From Novosphingobium sp. Chol11 (GTDB lineage: Bacteria; Pseudomonadota; Alphaproteobacteria; Sphingomonadales; Sphingomonadaceae), in the NCBI GenBank assembly GCA_945906105.1, contig CAMDQO010000001.1, positions 1 to 64,000 of the forward strand: 64,000 bases of DNA. Reading direction: 5' to 3'. Positions 34,492 to 44,244 of this stretch are shown piece by piece; position 1 is the first letter of the stretch; the number at the start of each line of letters is the position of its first letter. The translations under genes were made by a program, and so were the position numbers. The notes beneath the pieces are model-generated. The model was not told where the DNA came from, did not search any database, and worked only from the letters and a program-made list of their open reading frames with translations.

Positions 34492-34935
34492 ATGTTAACG
34501 GTGCTCAGCATGACTTATTACTGGCTCAAGGCCGGACATATCATTTTCGTGATTTTCTGGATGGCGGGCCTGTTCATGCTGCCGCGCTTCTTCGTTTATC
34601 ATCAGGAATCCGAGCCAAATTCACCCGAAAACGCAAGGTGGATTGATCGTGAGGGCAAGCTTCTCAAGATTATCCTCTGGCCATCATTGATAGTCGTCTG
34701 GGTGTTGGGACTGGCTCTGGCTGTAACCACCGGCGCGTTTCAGCAAGGTTGGTTTCACGTCAAGCTTGGCTTGGTTCTCGCGCTCAGTGTCTATCATCTG
34801 TGGCTGGCAATTTATGCAACACGTCTGGCGCGCGGCGAGCGCAGCCTTACCGGCAAACAGCTGCGTCTGCTCAATGAAGTTCCAGGGATTGCGGCGGCGC
34901 TGATCGTTGTGCTGGTGGTCGTTAAACCATTCTGA
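34492..34935 (+). CDS. hemJ: Protoporphyrinogen IX oxidase, HemJ type
   Basis: The 147-residue membrane protein has about four helices and the HemJ pattern: WLKAGHIIFVIFWMAGLFM with the conserved His, LPRFFVYH and DREGKLLKIILWP. It oxidises protoporphyrinogen IX before iron insertion, fitting its place 17 nt after hemE. An internal ATG at 34510 could be the true start. Confidence 0.9.
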   Translation: MLTVLSMTYYWLKAGHIIFVIFWMAGLFMLPRFFVYHQESEPNSPENARWIDREGKLLKIILWPSLIVVWVLGLALAVTTGAFQQGWFHVKLGLVLALSVYHLWLAIYATRLARGERSLTGKQLRLLNEVPGIAAALIVVLVVVKPF

Positions 34936-34990
34936 CCCACCGCCCGTTCTGACGCGCAGCATGGTTTGAGAACTATCTGGCGCAAACGCG

Positions 34991-35019
34991 TTGACTTGTG
35001 CCGCATGCAGGCATAATCC
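34991..35019 (+). promoter_or_regulatory. Predicted sigma-70-type promoter for rho
   Basis: TTGACT at 34991-34996 and TAATCC at 35014-35019 are separated by exactly 17 bp. The element lies about 115 nt before the rho ATG, giving a leader of roughly 110 nt, where autoregulatory termination could act. Confidence 0.62.
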
Positions 35020-35134
35020 CGCGCCAACCAGCTAGAGGTCGCGCCATCGCCGCGACCGGGTCTGCTTTCTCCAAGCCCGATGACCCGCAGGCCCGCACAT
35101 CAGAATACCAATCCAAATATCTGGAATCCAAAGA

Positions 35135-36391
35135 ATGCATCTTAAAGAACTCAAAAAGAAGAGCTCCGCTGATCTGGTCGAAATGGCTGAAGAACTCGGT
35201 GTTGAAAGCGCTTCGACGCTCCGCCGGCAGGATCTGATGTTCGCCATCCTCAAGGAAGTGGCCGATGATGGCGAAGAAATCATGGGCCTTGGTACAATCG
35301 AGGTCATGACCGACGGTTTCGGCTTCCTGCGCTCGCCCGAAGCCAATTACCTCGCCGGCCCCGATGACATTTATGTCTCTCCCAATCAGGTCCGCAAATG
35401 GGGCCTGCGCACTGGTGATACCGTCGAAGGCGAAATCCGCGCGCCCAAGGATGGTGAGCGCTATTTTGCCATCAACAAGCTGACCTCGGTGAACTTTGAT
35501 GATCCCGAAGCCGTCCGCCACCGCGTCAATTTTGACAATCTCACCCCGCTCTATCCCGATGAGCGCCTGAACCTTGATAGCACCGATCCGACGATCAAGG
35601 ACAAGTCCGCCCGCGTGATCGATCTGATCTCGCCACAGGGCAAAGGCCAGCGCGCGCTGATCGTCGCACCGCCGCGCACCGGCAAGACGGTGCTGCTGCA
35701 GAACATCGCCAAGGCTATCACCGACAACCATCCCGAAGTGTTTTTGATCGTCCTGCTGGTCGATGAACGGCCTGAAGAAGTGACCGACATGCAGCGCTCG
35801 GTGAAGGGTGAGGTGATCTCCTCAACCTTTGATGAGCCCGCCACGCGCCACGTGCAAGTGGCTGAAATGGTGATCGAAAAGGCCAAGCGCCTGGTCGAGC
35901 ATAAAAAGGACGTGGTGATCCTGCTCGATTCGATCACCCGCCTTGGCCGCGCTTACAACACCGTGGTGCCCAGCTCGGGCAAGGTGCTGACCGGCGGCGT
36001 TGATGCCAATGCCTTGCAGCGCCCCAAGCGCTTTTTCGGTGCGGCGCGTAACATCGAGGAAGGCGGCAGTCTGTCGATCATCGCCACCGCCCTGATCGAT
36101 ACCGGCAGCCGCATGGACGAAGTGATCTTCGAGGAATTCAAGGGCACCGGTAACTCGGAAATCGTGCTGGACCGCAAGGTTTCCGACAAGCGCATCTTCC
36201 CCGCGCTTGATGTCGGCAAGTCCGGCACCCGCAAGGAAGAGTTGCTGGTTCCCAAGGATCAGCTCAGCAAGATGTGGGTGCTGCGCCGCATCCTGATGCA
36301 GATGGGCACGATCGACGCGATGGAATTCCTGCTCGACAAGATGAAGGACTCCAAGTCCAACGACGACTTCTTCGCCACGATGAATCAGTAG
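35135..36391 (+). CDS. rho: Transcription termination factor Rho
   Basis: The 418-residue hexameric RNA helicase has the Rho N-terminal helical domain ([20 protein letters not shown]), the cold-shock-like RNA-binding domain ([31 protein letters not shown]), the Walker A motif [14 protein letters not shown] and the R-loop segment [17 protein letters not shown]. No insertion is present. It is origin-proximal, as in other alphaproteobacteria. Confidence 0.98.
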   Translation: MHLKELKKKSSADLVEMAEELGVESASTLRRQDLMFAILKEVADDGEEIMGLGTIEVMTDGFGFLRSPEANYLAGPDDIYVSPNQVRKWGLRTGDTVEGEIRAPKDGERYFAINKLTSVNFDDPEAVRHRVNFDNLTPLYPDERLNLDSTDPTIKDKSARVIDLISPQGKGQRALIVAPPRTGKTVLLQNIAKAITDNHPEVFLIVLLVDERPEEVTDMQRSVKGEVISSTFDEPATRHVQVAEMVIEKAKRLVEHKKDVVILLDSITRLGRAYNTVVPSSGKVLTGGVDANALQRPKRFFGAARNIEEGGSLSIIATALIDTGSRMDEVIFEEFKGTGNSEIVLDRKVSDKRIFPALDVGKSGTRKEELLVPKDQLSKMWVLRRILMQMGTIDAMEFLLDKMKDSKSNDDFFATMNQ

Positions 36392-36398
36392 TCCCGCC

Positions 36399-37532
36399 AT
36401 GGCTGGCTCCCTTGATCCGCATGAGGCGATTTCAGGGGGGCTGGCGGCTCTGCAAGCACGCGACCCAGCCAAGGCTGCCGATCTACTGCGCGAGGCCTCC
36501 AGCGCCGTTCCTGCCAGCGAAATGCCGTGGGTGGCGCTCAGCAATGCCGAGATGGCGCTGGGCAGGCTTGATGCGGCTGAGGCAGCGATTGACCGCCAGT
36601 TGCAGCTCAAGAGCCGCGATATTGGCGCTCTGCTGCTCAAGGGCCTGCTGCGTGAGCGGCAAGGCGATTCGCGCGGGGCGACCAGCTTTTACCAGATGGC
36701 CTCCAAGCAGGCGGCAGTTGGTGGCGGAACCCCGCCGCCACTTGCTGATCTCATGGTGCATGGCGAGCGTTTTATCACTGCCGCGCAGGGTGATTATGGC
36801 GCGCATTTGCGCGAAGTGGTCGGCGATGCGCTTTCACCCACCATGCGCGAGGCGATTGATCTGCTGACCGGCCAAAGCCAGATCTATTTGCAGCAGCCTT
36901 CGGTGTTCTATTACCCCGGCCTGCCGCAGAAGTGGTTTTACGATATCAGTGATTTTCCATGGCTGGAGCCGATGCTGGCGCTGCTACCGCAGATGCAGGG
37001 TGAGCTGGCCGTCGGGCATGAATCCGGGTTCGAGCCCTATGTCACCGCGCGCAGTGACCGGCCCGCTCCTAACAACCCGCTGCTCGGCAAGATGGACTGG
37101 TCAGCGCTCTATTTCTGGCGTGACGGCGCAGAAGTTGCGGAAAACGCCGCCTCCTGCCAGGCCACTATGGCGGCGCTCGCCCATGCCCCCATGCCGCGCG
37201 TTCCGGCTCGGGCACCCAATGCCTTGTGGTCACGCCTGCTGCCGGGCGCGCATATCGCGCCGCACCACGGGATGCTCAACACCCGGTTGATCTGCCACAT
37301 CCCGATCCGCAATGCGCCCTATTGCAGCCTGCGTGTGGGCAATGAAACGCGGCGTTGGGAGGATGGCAAGGCGTTGATTTTCGATGATTCTATCGAGCAT
37401 GAAGCGCGCAATGAAGGGCCAGAGGAGCGGGTGATTCTGCTCTTTGAAATATGGCGGCCCGAAGTTCCCGAGGAAGACCGCGCTGCGATCGCCCGGATAT
37501 TCCAGGCGATCGACAGCTTCGGGATCAATTAG
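36399..37532 (+). CDS. Aspartyl/asparaginyl beta-hydroxylase-like protein with TPR-like N-terminus
   Basis: The 377-residue protein joins an N-terminal helical TPR-like region (LAALQARDPAKAADLLREA, LGRLDAAEAAIDRQLQLKS) to an Asp_Arg_Hydrox domain. Possible iron ligands are in IAPHHGMLNTRL and FDDSIEHEARNEG, with the 2-oxoglutarate Arg in the ERVILLFEIWRPE strand. Such enzymes hydroxylate Asp/Asn or lipid A acyl chains (LpxO); the substrate here is open. The stop shares TTAG with the convergent hydrolase. Confidence 0.87.
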   Translation: MAGSLDPHEAISGGLAALQARDPAKAADLLREASSAVPASEMPWVALSNAEMALGRLDAAEAAIDRQLQLKSRDIGALLLKGLLRERQGDSRGATSFYQMASKQAAVGGGTPPPLADLMVHGERFITAAQGDYGAHLREVVGDALSPTMREAIDLLTGQSQIYLQQPSVFYYPGLPQKWFYDISDFPWLEPMLALLPQMQGELAVGHESGFEPYVTARSDRPAPNNPLLGKMDWSALYFWRDGAEVAENAASCQATMAALAHAPMPRVPARAPNALWSRLLPGAHIAPHHGMLNTRLICHIPIRNAPYCSLRVGNETRRWEDGKALIFDDSIEHEARNEGPEERVILLFEIWRPEVPEEDRAAIARIFQAIDSFGIN

Positions 37533-38239
37533 GCGAGGTTTGCCGCAAAGAACTTTTCGGTGCGCCCATCGGCGATCTGCGCGGCAATATCATTACGGCG
37601 CACGCCGTCCTCTGCGGCAAAGCCGTGATCGAGTCCCTCATAGTCATGGATCGTGACGTGGGCGTTGTCGTCCAGCACTGCATGGACCGCCATTTGTGCT
37701 TCGGGCGGGACAAAGCCATCGGCGGTGGGAATATGCAGCATCAGCGGCTTGGCAATGGCCTGACTTTCCCCCAGCATCTGATCGATGCCAACGCCGTAAT
37801 AGCCGACAGAGGCATCGACATCGGTGCGCGTCGCCGCCTGATAGGCTACCTTGCCGCCCATGCAGTAGCCGACGAGGCCAACTTTGCTGACACCCTGTTC
37901 GCGGCGAATCCAGTGGATCGTTGCCTCAACATCCTGAATGCCGAGATCAAAATCGTGCGCCATCATGTAGCGGATAGCCTGCTGAAATTCCTCAGGAATA
38001 TCGGAATCGAGATCAATTCCTTCGGCCTGACGCCAGAACACTTCGGGTGCGACGGCAAGATAACCTTGCCCCGCCCAGGTATCGGCCTTTTTGCGGATTC
38101 CCGGATTCACCCCGAACACTTCCTGAATAACGATGATTGCCCCGCGCGGCTCGCCCAAAGGACGCGCGACATAGGCGGGGAATGTGTCCATTCCATCGCC
38201 TGAATTTTTTAGCGTGCTGATGCGAACTGTGTTGCCCAT
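37529..38239 (-). CDS. Dienelactone hydrolase family protein
   Basis: The 236-residue alpha/beta hydrolase has the nucleophile Cys in LVGYCMGGKVAYQA, an Asp loop (HIPTADGFVPPEAQ) and His in YEGLDHGFA. DLH-type enzymes open dienelactone rings, but many have unrelated substrates. ATG 38239 follows an AGGAG site; an in-frame start at 38317 overlaps the divergent small gene region. Confidence 0.9.
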   Translation of the reverse strand: MGNTVRISTLKNSGDGMDTFPAYVARPLGEPRGAIIVIQEVFGVNPGIRKKADTWAGQGYLAVAPEVFWRQAEGIDLDSDIPEEFQQAIRYMMAHDFDLGIQDVEATIHWIRREQGVSKVGLVGYCMGGKVAYQAATRTDVDASVGYYGVGIDQMLGESQAIAKPLMLHIPTADGFVPPEAQMAVHAVLDDNAHVTIHDYEGLDHGFAAEDGVRRNDIAAQIADGRTEKFFAANLA

Positions 38240-38353
38240 GGCGAGTCGCTCCTGTGAATTGGCTTCACTCATCCTTTGCCGCGCATCATGGACATTGCCA
38301 AGGGGTTGTGCCAGCACTTGAGTCTATCACAAGTCGGGCAAGAAAGGCGTGAC

Positions 38354-38596
38354 ATGAAGGTCAATCTGGAAGTCGACTGCACTCCCGAAGAGGCGCGCAC
38401 ATTCCTCGGCCTGCCCGATGTCGGCAAGGCCAATGAGGTCTATGTCGATGCCGTGGCCAAGGCGATGAAGGGTGTCGGCAATATCGAGCAATTGCAGGCC
38501 ATGGCCAAGCAGGTCGCGCCGATGGGTGAGATCGGACTCAAGCTGTTCCAGAACTTTATGGAAAGCGCTGGAAAACCGTCCAAGAAGCCGGACTGA
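38354..38596 (+). CDS. Small conserved protein, probably DUF6489
   Basis: The 80-residue protein starts MKVNLEVDCTPEEARTFLGL, followed by a helical half (VDAVAKAMKGVGNIEQLQAM) and a Lys-rich end. I associate this opening with a small alphaproteobacterial family often next to mnmE; function is unknown. ATG 38354 follows AGAAAGG. The stop lies 28 nt before mnmE. Confidence 0.75.
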   Translation: MKVNLEVDCTPEEARTFLGLPDVGKANEVYVDAVAKAMKGVGNIEQLQAMAKQVAPMGEIGLKLFQNFMESAGKPSKKPD

Positions 38597-38624
38597 GCCT
38601 TAGGCGCAGTACCGATGTACAACC

Positions 38625-39902
38625 ATGACTGACACGATTTTCGCCCTTTCCAGCGGTTCGCCTCCAGCGGCGATTGCCGTGTTGCGGATCAGCGGGCCAT
38701 TGGCAGGCATGGCTCTGCGACAACTCAGCGGCTCACTTCCCGAGGCCCGCCGTGCAACCGCAGCAAAACTGTGTGATGGAATAGGCGAACTGCTCGACCG
38801 GGCACTGGTGCTGTGGCTGCCAGGGCCGGCAACTGCGACGGGTGAGGATGTGGCCGAACTTCACTTGCACGGGGGACGTGCAGTGATTGCGGCTGTTGAG
38901 ACGGCGCTTTCGGTCATACCGGGTCTGCGACGAGCCGCGCCGGGCGAGTTTACCCGGCGTGCTTTCATCAATGGCAAGATCGATCTCGCCGAAGCAGAAG
39001 GGCTGGCCGATCTGCTTGTCGCCGAGACCGAACTGCAACGACGCAGCGCCATGGCCATGGCTGATGGCGCATTCTCACGGCAAGTTGAGGACTGGCGGGT
39101 GCAGCTGCTGATGTCATCGGCACAGCTTGAGGCAGCGCTCGATTTTTCTGATGAGGATGATGTTGCCATCCTTCCCGCAGGGTTTGCACTGCAATTGGAA
39201 TTTCTCCGCAGCGAGATTACCACATGGCTGACGCGCCCGCGCGCCGAAGCCCTGCGTGAGGGTTTCAGGGTGGTTATCGCTGGACCGCCAAATGTTGGAA
39301 AAAGCACACTATTCAATGTTTTAGTTGAGTCAGAGGCAGCGATAACCACGCCGATTGCTGGTACGACCCGCGACGTTCTGACGCGGCCGGTATCGCTCGC
39401 CGGGGTCCCTTTCCTGTTTGCCGATACGGCTGGTTTGCATGATGCAGTTGATGACGTAGTCGAGGCCATTGGTATTGAGCGAGCGCTGGAAGCGCTTGAT
39501 CGGGCCGATCTGGTGCTGTGGTTGGGGCCGGAGAGCAAGGGTCCGGCGGACTGCTGGGAAGTCTCTTCGCAATGTGATCGCCCCAATGCCGTGTCGAAGC
39601 ATTCCCCGCGTCATCGCATTTCAGCCATGACGGGTGAGGGGCTGGATAGCTTGCGCGAAGATCTTGTCGCCACCGCCGGTCGCGCCATGCCAAAACCGGG
39701 CGAAGCCGCACTCAATGATCGCCAGCATCGTTTACTGACCGACGCTGGACAGGCACTAAATGCAGCGGGCCGCGAAAGTGATCCGCTATTGATTGCCGAG
39801 AACCTGCGGCTTGCGCGCAATGCATTCGATGGGCTGCTCGGTCGCACCACCACCGAAGATATGCTTGATACGCTGTTCGGGCGCTTCTGCATCGGCAAGT
39901 GA
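38625..39902 (+). CDS. mnmE: tRNA modification GTPase MnmE
   Basis: With MnmG this protein modifies the wobble uridine of several tRNAs at C5. The 425-residue product has the tetrahydrofolate-binding N-terminal domain (DTIFALSSGSPPAAIAVLRI), the inserted G domain (G1 GPPNVGKST at 220-228, G2 GTTRD, G3 DTAG at 267-270) and the C-terminal FCIGK with the conserved Cys. The G4 NKxD motif is not canonical: the best match is SQCD at 315-318. The G domain is also short after G3. Confidence 0.96.
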   Translation: MTDTIFALSSGSPPAAIAVLRISGPLAGMALRQLSGSLPEARRATAAKLCDGIGELLDRALVLWLPGPATATGEDVAELHLHGGRAVIAAVETALSVIPGLRRAAPGEFTRRAFINGKIDLAEAEGLADLLVAETELQRRSAMAMADGAFSRQVEDWRVQLLMSSAQLEAALDFSDEDDVAILPAGFALQLEFLRSEITTWLTRPRAEALREGFRVVIAGPPNVGKSTLFNVLVESEAAITTPIAGTTRDVLTRPVSLAGVPFLFADTAGLHDAVDDVVEAIGIERALEALDRADLVLWLGPESKGPADCWEVSSQCDRPNAVSKHSPRHRISAMTGEGLDSLREDLVATAGRAMPKPGEAALNDRQHRLLTDAGQALNAAGRESDPLLIAENLRLARNAFDGLLGRTTTEDMLDTLFGRFCIGK

Positions 39903-39917
39903 TTTTTCCCAAGTGAT

Positions 39918-39933
39918 TGTTTCACGTGGAACA
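39918..39933. promoter_or_regulatory. parS: parS-like centromere site 1
   Basis: TGTTTCACGTGGAACA differs from the perfect parS palindrome TGTTTCACGTGAAACA at one base. It lies between mnmE and mnmG, within 5 kb of parAB. It can be misread in frame as the start of mnmG (MFHVEH). Confidence 0.9.
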
Positions 39934-39976
39934 CGCCGCTTTGACCGGAAAGAGCTGCGCCGCTAAAGCGGCTTCA

Positions 39977-41824
39977 ATGCAGAGTTTTGACATCCTTATT
40001 GTTGGCGGTGGCCATGCGGGCGTGGAGGCAGCAGCCGTCGCGGCCAGGATGGGTGTTCATGTTGCTTTGGTGAGCTTTGATCTTGCTGCGATTGGCGCGA
40101 TGAGCTGCAATCCGGCCATAGGCGGCCTGGGCAAAGGCCATCTGGTGCGTGAGGTTGATGCCTTCGATGGTATCATTGCCCGCGCTGCTGATGATGCAGC
40201 GATCCATTACCGCATGCTCAATCGCTCAAAGGGCAGCGCTGTGCAAGGGCCGCGCGTTCAGGCTGACCGCAAGCTGTTCAAGGCATCGGTGCAGCGCCAG
40301 CTTGGCCAGCAGGGTGATCTGACGCTGATCGAGGGCGAGGCGGCGGCGCTCAGGTTTGAGGCTGGGCGTGTGGCCGGTCTGGATCTTGCTGACGGGACGG
40401 CGCTGGCAGCACCGGCTGTGGTATTGTGCACAGGAACATTTCTGGGCGGCACGTTATTCCGGGGTGAAGAGCGGCTCACTGGCGGCCGGATCGGTGAAGC
40501 TTCGGCGCAAGTTCTGGCCCAGCAATTACGCGGGGCAGGGCTGCCGATGGCGCGGCTCAAGACCGGCACCCCGCCACGCCTTGATGGCCGGACGATTGAC
40601 TGGGCGCGGCTTGATGAGCAGCCCAGTGATACCGAGCATTGGTGTATGTCGGCAATGAATCGCCGCCGTACGGTTCCGCAGATCTTCTGTGCGATCACCC
40701 GCACCAATGCGCGCAGTCATGATGTTATTCGCGCCAACTTGCACCGATCACCGCTGTTCTCAGGTGCTATCGGTGCATCAGGGCCACGTTATTGCCCATC
40801 GATTGAAGACAAGATTCACCGCTTTGCTGATCGTGACGGTCATCAGGTGTTTCTCGAACCGGAAGGACTGGATACACATCTGGTCTATCCCAACGGGATC
40901 AGCACCTCGCTACCCGCTGATGTGCAGCTTGAGATGTTGCGCACCATGGCGGGTCTGGAACGCGTCGATATGGCCGTGCCGGGTTATGCGGTAGAGTATG
41001 ATCATATTGATCCACGCGCGCTGCGGCCCAGTCTGGAGCTGCGTGATATTCCGGGGCTTTACTGCGCCGGGCAGATCAACGGCACCACCGGCTATGAGGA
41101 GGCGGCTGCGCAGGGACTGGTGGCGGGGATGCACGCCGCTGCCACGGTTCTGGGCGAGGAGCCTGCACCTTTGGATCGTGCCAACTGCTACATGGCAGTG
41201 ATGATTGACGACCTGACCCTACAAGGCGTTACCGAGCCATACCGTATGCTCACAGCGCGCGCCGAATACCGCCTGCGATTGCGCGCCAACAATGCCTCGA
41301 CCCGGTTGACACCGCTGGCGATCGGGGTGGGGGCAGTGCGCGATGAGCGCCGCATGTGGTTTGCGCAGCGCAATGTTTCACGTGAAACACTCGATGCTGC
41401 GCTGGATCATGAAGTCAGCGCTGCCGAGCTTGCCCGCGCAGGCTTGCCGGTGCGCATCGATACCGGCCGCTTGCCGCTCCGCGAATGGCTGCGCTTTGGC
41501 GGGGTCGATCTTGCCGCACTCTCGCCCTGGGTGGCAGACGGCTTGACTGATGACGCTGAGCTTGCGGGAGAAGTGGCAGAGGATGCGGCCTATGCGCCTT
41601 ACCTTGCGCGCCAAGATGGCGAGCTACGCGATTTGCGAGCCAGCGAGGGTCTGCCGCTCGGCGATCACCTTACCTATGCTGACATTTCCGGCCTGTCGCG
41701 CGAAATGGTTGAACGTCTTGAACGAGCACGACCCGCAACTCTTGCCGCTGCGGGGCGGTTGCCGGGGATCACGCCAGCGGCCCTCGCGGCTCTGCTCGTC
41801 CATGCGCGGCGACGTGCGGCATGA
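39977..41824 (+). CDS. mnmG: tRNA uridine 5-carboxymethylaminomethyl modification enzyme MnmG
   Basis: The 615-residue FAD enzyme has [56 protein letters not shown] and [17 protein letters not shown]. It partners MnmE. ATG 39977 places the FAD motif at the N-terminus; a TTG at 39917 would translate parS. A second, perfect parS is embedded in the frame as NVSRETLDA. The stop overlaps the rsmG ATG. Confidence 0.96.
   Translation: MQSFDILIVGGGHAGVEAAAVAARMGVHVALVSFDLAAIGAMSCNPAIGGLGKGHLVREVDAFDGIIARAADDAAIHYRMLNRSKGSAVQGPRVQADRKLFKASVQRQLGQQGDLTLIEGEAAALRFEAGRVAGLDLADGTALAAPAVVLCTGTFLGGTLFRGEERLTGGRIGEASAQVLAQQLRGAGLPMARLKTGTPPRLDGRTIDWARLDEQPSDTEHWCMSAMNRRRTVPQIFCAITRTNARSHDVIRANLHRSPLFSGAIGASGPRYCPSIEDKIHRFADRDGHQVFLEPEGLDTHLVYPNGISTSLPADVQLEMLRTMAGLERVDMAVPGYAVEYDHIDPRALRPSLELRDIPGLYCAGQINGTTGYEEAAAQGLVAGMHAAATVLGEEPAPLDRANCYMAVMIDDLTLQGVTEPYRMLTARAEYRLRLRANNASTRLTPLAIGVGAVRDERRMWFAQRNVSRETLDAALDHEVSAAELARAGLPVRIDTGRLPLREWLRFGGVDLAALSPWVADGLTDDAELAGEVAEDAAYAPYLARQDGELRDLRASEGLPLGDHLTYADISGLSREMVERLERARPATLAAAGRLPGITPAALAALLVHARRRAA
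41374..41389. promoter_or_regulatory. parS: parS site 2, perfect palindrome within mnmG
   Basis: TGTTTCACGTGAAACA is an exact match to the bacterial parS consensus. It lies inside the coding part of mnmG, read as VSRET, and about 1.9 kb from parB. Confidence 0.95.
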
Positions 41825-42483
41825 TCGGTAATGAGGCTGAGGCCCGTGCCTGGATAGCTGCCTTGCCGCAAGCGGACACCTTGGCGATGGAGCGACTGGA
41901 GCGGCTGGCCTCGCTGTTGGCTGCCGAAAATGCGCGGCAGAACCTCGTCTCGGCTGCCAGCCTTGGTGATGTCTGGCGGCGGCATATGGCAGATTCTGCG
42001 CAACTGCTCGCTCACGTCCCCGCGCATGTTTCTGATGGAGCACCCGGCCCCTGGCTTGATCTCGGCACCGGTGCGGGCTTTCCCGGCTTGGTGATCGCCT
42101 GTCTGCTGCCCGAAACCGAGATGATCATGGTCGAATCGCGTAGCCGCCGAATCGATTGGCTTTTACAGGCCGTCGAATCGCTTGGGCTTGCCCATGCGCA
42201 CGTACTCGGTCAGCAGCTCGAACGGGTGGAAACGCGTAAATATAGCGTCATTTCGGCACGGGCTTTTGCCCCGCTGGAAAAATTACTCGATCTATCCGCA
42301 CGTTTGTCCACAAGCGACACGATCTGGCTGTTGCCGAAGGGGCGTTCTGCACAGCAGGAATTGCATGATCTCTCAGGATGGAGTCATAAGTTCCACGTGG
42401 AACAATCGCTGACCGATTCCGAAGGCGGAATTATTGTCGGTACGCTGCTGACTGAATCTAACCGAAAAGGACGCAAAGCGTGA
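41821..42483 (+). CDS. rsmG: 16S rRNA (guanine-N7)-methyltransferase RsmG
   Basis: The 220-residue SAM methyltransferase modifies G527 of 16S rRNA. The SAM motif is [20 protein letters not shown], preceded by [20 protein letters not shown]. Overlaps mnmG and parA by 4 nt each, giving the standard origin-proximal run. A third parS-like site is in its 3' part. Confidence 0.96.
   Translation: MIGNEAEARAWIAALPQADTLAMERLERLASLLAAENARQNLVSAASLGDVWRRHMADSAQLLAHVPAHVSDGAPGPWLDLGTGAGFPGLVIACLLPETEMIMVESRSRRIDWLLQAVESLGLAHAHVLGQQLERVETRKYSVISARAFAPLEKLLDLSARLSTSDTIWLLPKGRSAQQELHDLSGWSHKFHVEQSLTDSEGGIIVGTLLTESNRKGRKA
42389..42404. promoter_or_regulatory. parS: parS-like centromere site 3
   Basis: AGTTCCACGTGGAACA is a palindromic variant of parS (GTTCCACGTGGAAC core). 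It lies inside rsmG, about 75 nt before parA, where ParB binding could also affect parAB expression. Confidence 0.8.
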
Positions 42484-43256
42484 TCAAGATTGCGATCGCC
42501 AACCAGAAGGGCGGGGTGGGCAAGACCACCACGGCGATCAATATCGCCACGGCTCTTGCGGCAACCGGTTGGAAAACCATGCTTATTGACCTTGATCCGC
42601 AGGGCAATGCCTCAACCGGGATCGGTGTGATGGCATCAGATCGCGCGCGTTCGTCCTATGATGTGCTGGTTGATGAGGTGCCGCTGGCTGAATGCGTGAT
42701 GCCGACGCGTATTCCCGGCCTCGATCTGGTTCCTGCCACGGTTGATCTGTCTGGCGCGGAGGTTGAGCTGGTCTCGGTCGAGGATCGCTCGCACCGCCTG
42801 AGCCGCGCCTTTGCCCAGCACAGCGGCCATGACATCTGCTTTATCGATTGCCCGCCCTCGCTCGGCCTGCTGACACTGAATGCGCTGGCGGCGGCGGATA
42901 CCCTGCTGGTTCCGCTGCAATGTGAATTCTTTGCCCTCGAAGGCCTCAGCCAGTTGCTCCAGACGGTTGAACGCGTGCAGCAGCGGTTCAATCCCGATCT
43001 TGGCATTCTGGGCATTGCCCTCACCATGTTTGATCGGCGCAACCGGCTGACCGATCAGGTTTCCGATGACGTGCGATCTTGTCTGGGCAAGCTGGTGTTC
43101 GATACGGTGATCCCGCGCAATGTCCGGCTGTCAGAAGCGCCAAGCCACGGTCTGCCGGCACTGGTCTATGATCACAATTGCACGGGCAGCCGGGCCTATA
43201 TGGCGCTGGCGCGCGAATTGATTTCTCGCCTGCCTGAAGAGAGGAAGGCTGCATGA
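42480..43256 (+). CDS. parA: Chromosome partitioning ATPase ParA
   Basis: The 258-residue P-loop ATPase has the deviant Walker A NQKGGVGKTTTAINIATALA, the switch LIDLDPQGNASTGIG and the Walker B strand ICFIDCPPSLGLLTLNAL. It moves ParB-parS complexes along nucleoid-bound ParA gradients. It overlaps rsmG and parB by 4 nt. Confidence 0.97.
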   Translation: MIKIAIANQKGGVGKTTTAINIATALAATGWKTMLIDLDPQGNASTGIGVMASDRARSSYDVLVDEVPLAECVMPTRIPGLDLVPATVDLSGAEVELVSVEDRSHRLSRAFAQHSGHDICFIDCPPSLGLLTLNALAAADTLLVPLQCEFFALEGLSQLLQTVERVQQRFNPDLGILGIALTMFDRRNRLTDQVSDDVRSCLGKLVFDTVIPRNVRLSEAPSHGLPALVYDHNCTGSRAYMALARELISRLPEERKAA

Positions 43257-44230
43257 GCGAAGATCCGGTGGTTCGCATTTCGGTCAACCAGCCCGAAGTT
43301 GCGCCTGATGTCGCACCCGCCGTCAAGCGCAAGCCATCGGTGCTGGGGCGCGGACTGGGTGCCCTGATGGGCGAAGTGCGGCGCGAAGAGCCTTTGGTAG
43401 CAACATCGTCCGGCGTTGCTTCACCAAGTTCGGGCCTGGCCCTGCTCGCCATCGCCGCGATCGAGCCGCACCCCGATCAGCCACGTCGCCGCTTTGATGA
43501 GGCGTCGCTGGATGAGCTCGCCGCTTCCATCGCTGCGCGCGGGGTTATTCAGCCGGTGATCGTTCGACCGCTAGGGGGCGGGCGCTATCAACTGGTTGCC
43601 GGCGAACGCCGCTGGCGTGCCGCGCAGCGCGCACAACTCCATGAAATACCAGCACTAGTTCGCGAACTTTCCGAACGTGACGTCATGGCTCTGGCGCTGA
43701 TCGAGAATTTGCAGCGCGAGGATCTCAACCCCATCGAAGAAGCGCGCGCCTATCAGCGGTTGTCGGAACTGGAGGGCATGACTCAGGCCGAGATAGCCCG
43801 CATGGTCGATAAATCACGCAGCCATGTCGCCAATTTTCAGCGCTTGCTTGGCCTGCCAGAACCGGTGCTTGAACTGGTGGAAGAGGGACGGCTCTCGATG
43901 GGCCATGCCCGTGCGCTGGTCGGCTCTGACCATGCGTTCGATCTGGCCTGTACGGCGGTCGATAAACAGCTGTCAGTGCGCGAGATCGAAAAGTTGGTCC
44001 GCAAGAGCAATCGCGGCGAGGCGGCCCCACCGCGCCGCGCCCGTGTCGAGCGTCAGGGCGCAGACGATGCCGATATCGCCGCGGTGCAGGGGCACCTTGA
44101 GGAATTTCTTGGTTTGCCGGTGCGGATCAGCGCCGATACCGATCCACGCTCAGGATCAGTGACGATCCGTTATCGCACACTCGATCAGCTCGATCTGATC
44201 TGTCAGCGGCTGACGGGCGGCGGAATTTGA
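43253..44230 (+). CDS. parB: Chromosome partitioning protein ParB
   Basis: The 325-residue protein has the N-terminal CTP-binding core (PDQPRRRFDEASLDELAASI, GERRWRAAQRA), the parS-binding HTH (TQAEIARMVDKSRSHVANFQ) and a C-terminal dimerisation part. ParB loads at parS and slides as a CTP-dependent clamp. Three parS-type sites lie just upstream. Confidence 0.97.
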   Translation: MSEDPVVRISVNQPEVAPDVAPAVKRKPSVLGRGLGALMGEVRREEPLVATSSGVASPSSGLALLAIAAIEPHPDQPRRRFDEASLDELAASIAARGVIQPVIVRPLGGGRYQLVAGERRWRAAQRAQLHEIPALVRELSERDVMALALIENLQREDLNPIEEARAYQRLSELEGMTQAEIARMVDKSRSHVANFQRLLGLPEPVLELVEEGRLSMGHARALVGSDHAFDLACTAVDKQLSVREIEKLVRKSNRGEAAPPRRARVERQGADDADIAAVQGHLEEFLGLPVRISADTDPRSGSVTIRYRTLDQLDLICQRLTGGGI

Positions 44231-44244
44231 ACTAGCAGAAAAAA

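Noticed and set aside
37451-38203. 250-codon plus-strand frame
   Set aside because: Covers the dienelactone hydrolase gene in antisense; the hydrolase has catalytic motifs and a ribosome binding site.
39917-39976. MnmG starting at TTG 39917
   Set aside because: The added residues are a translation of parS and have no counterpart in the family.
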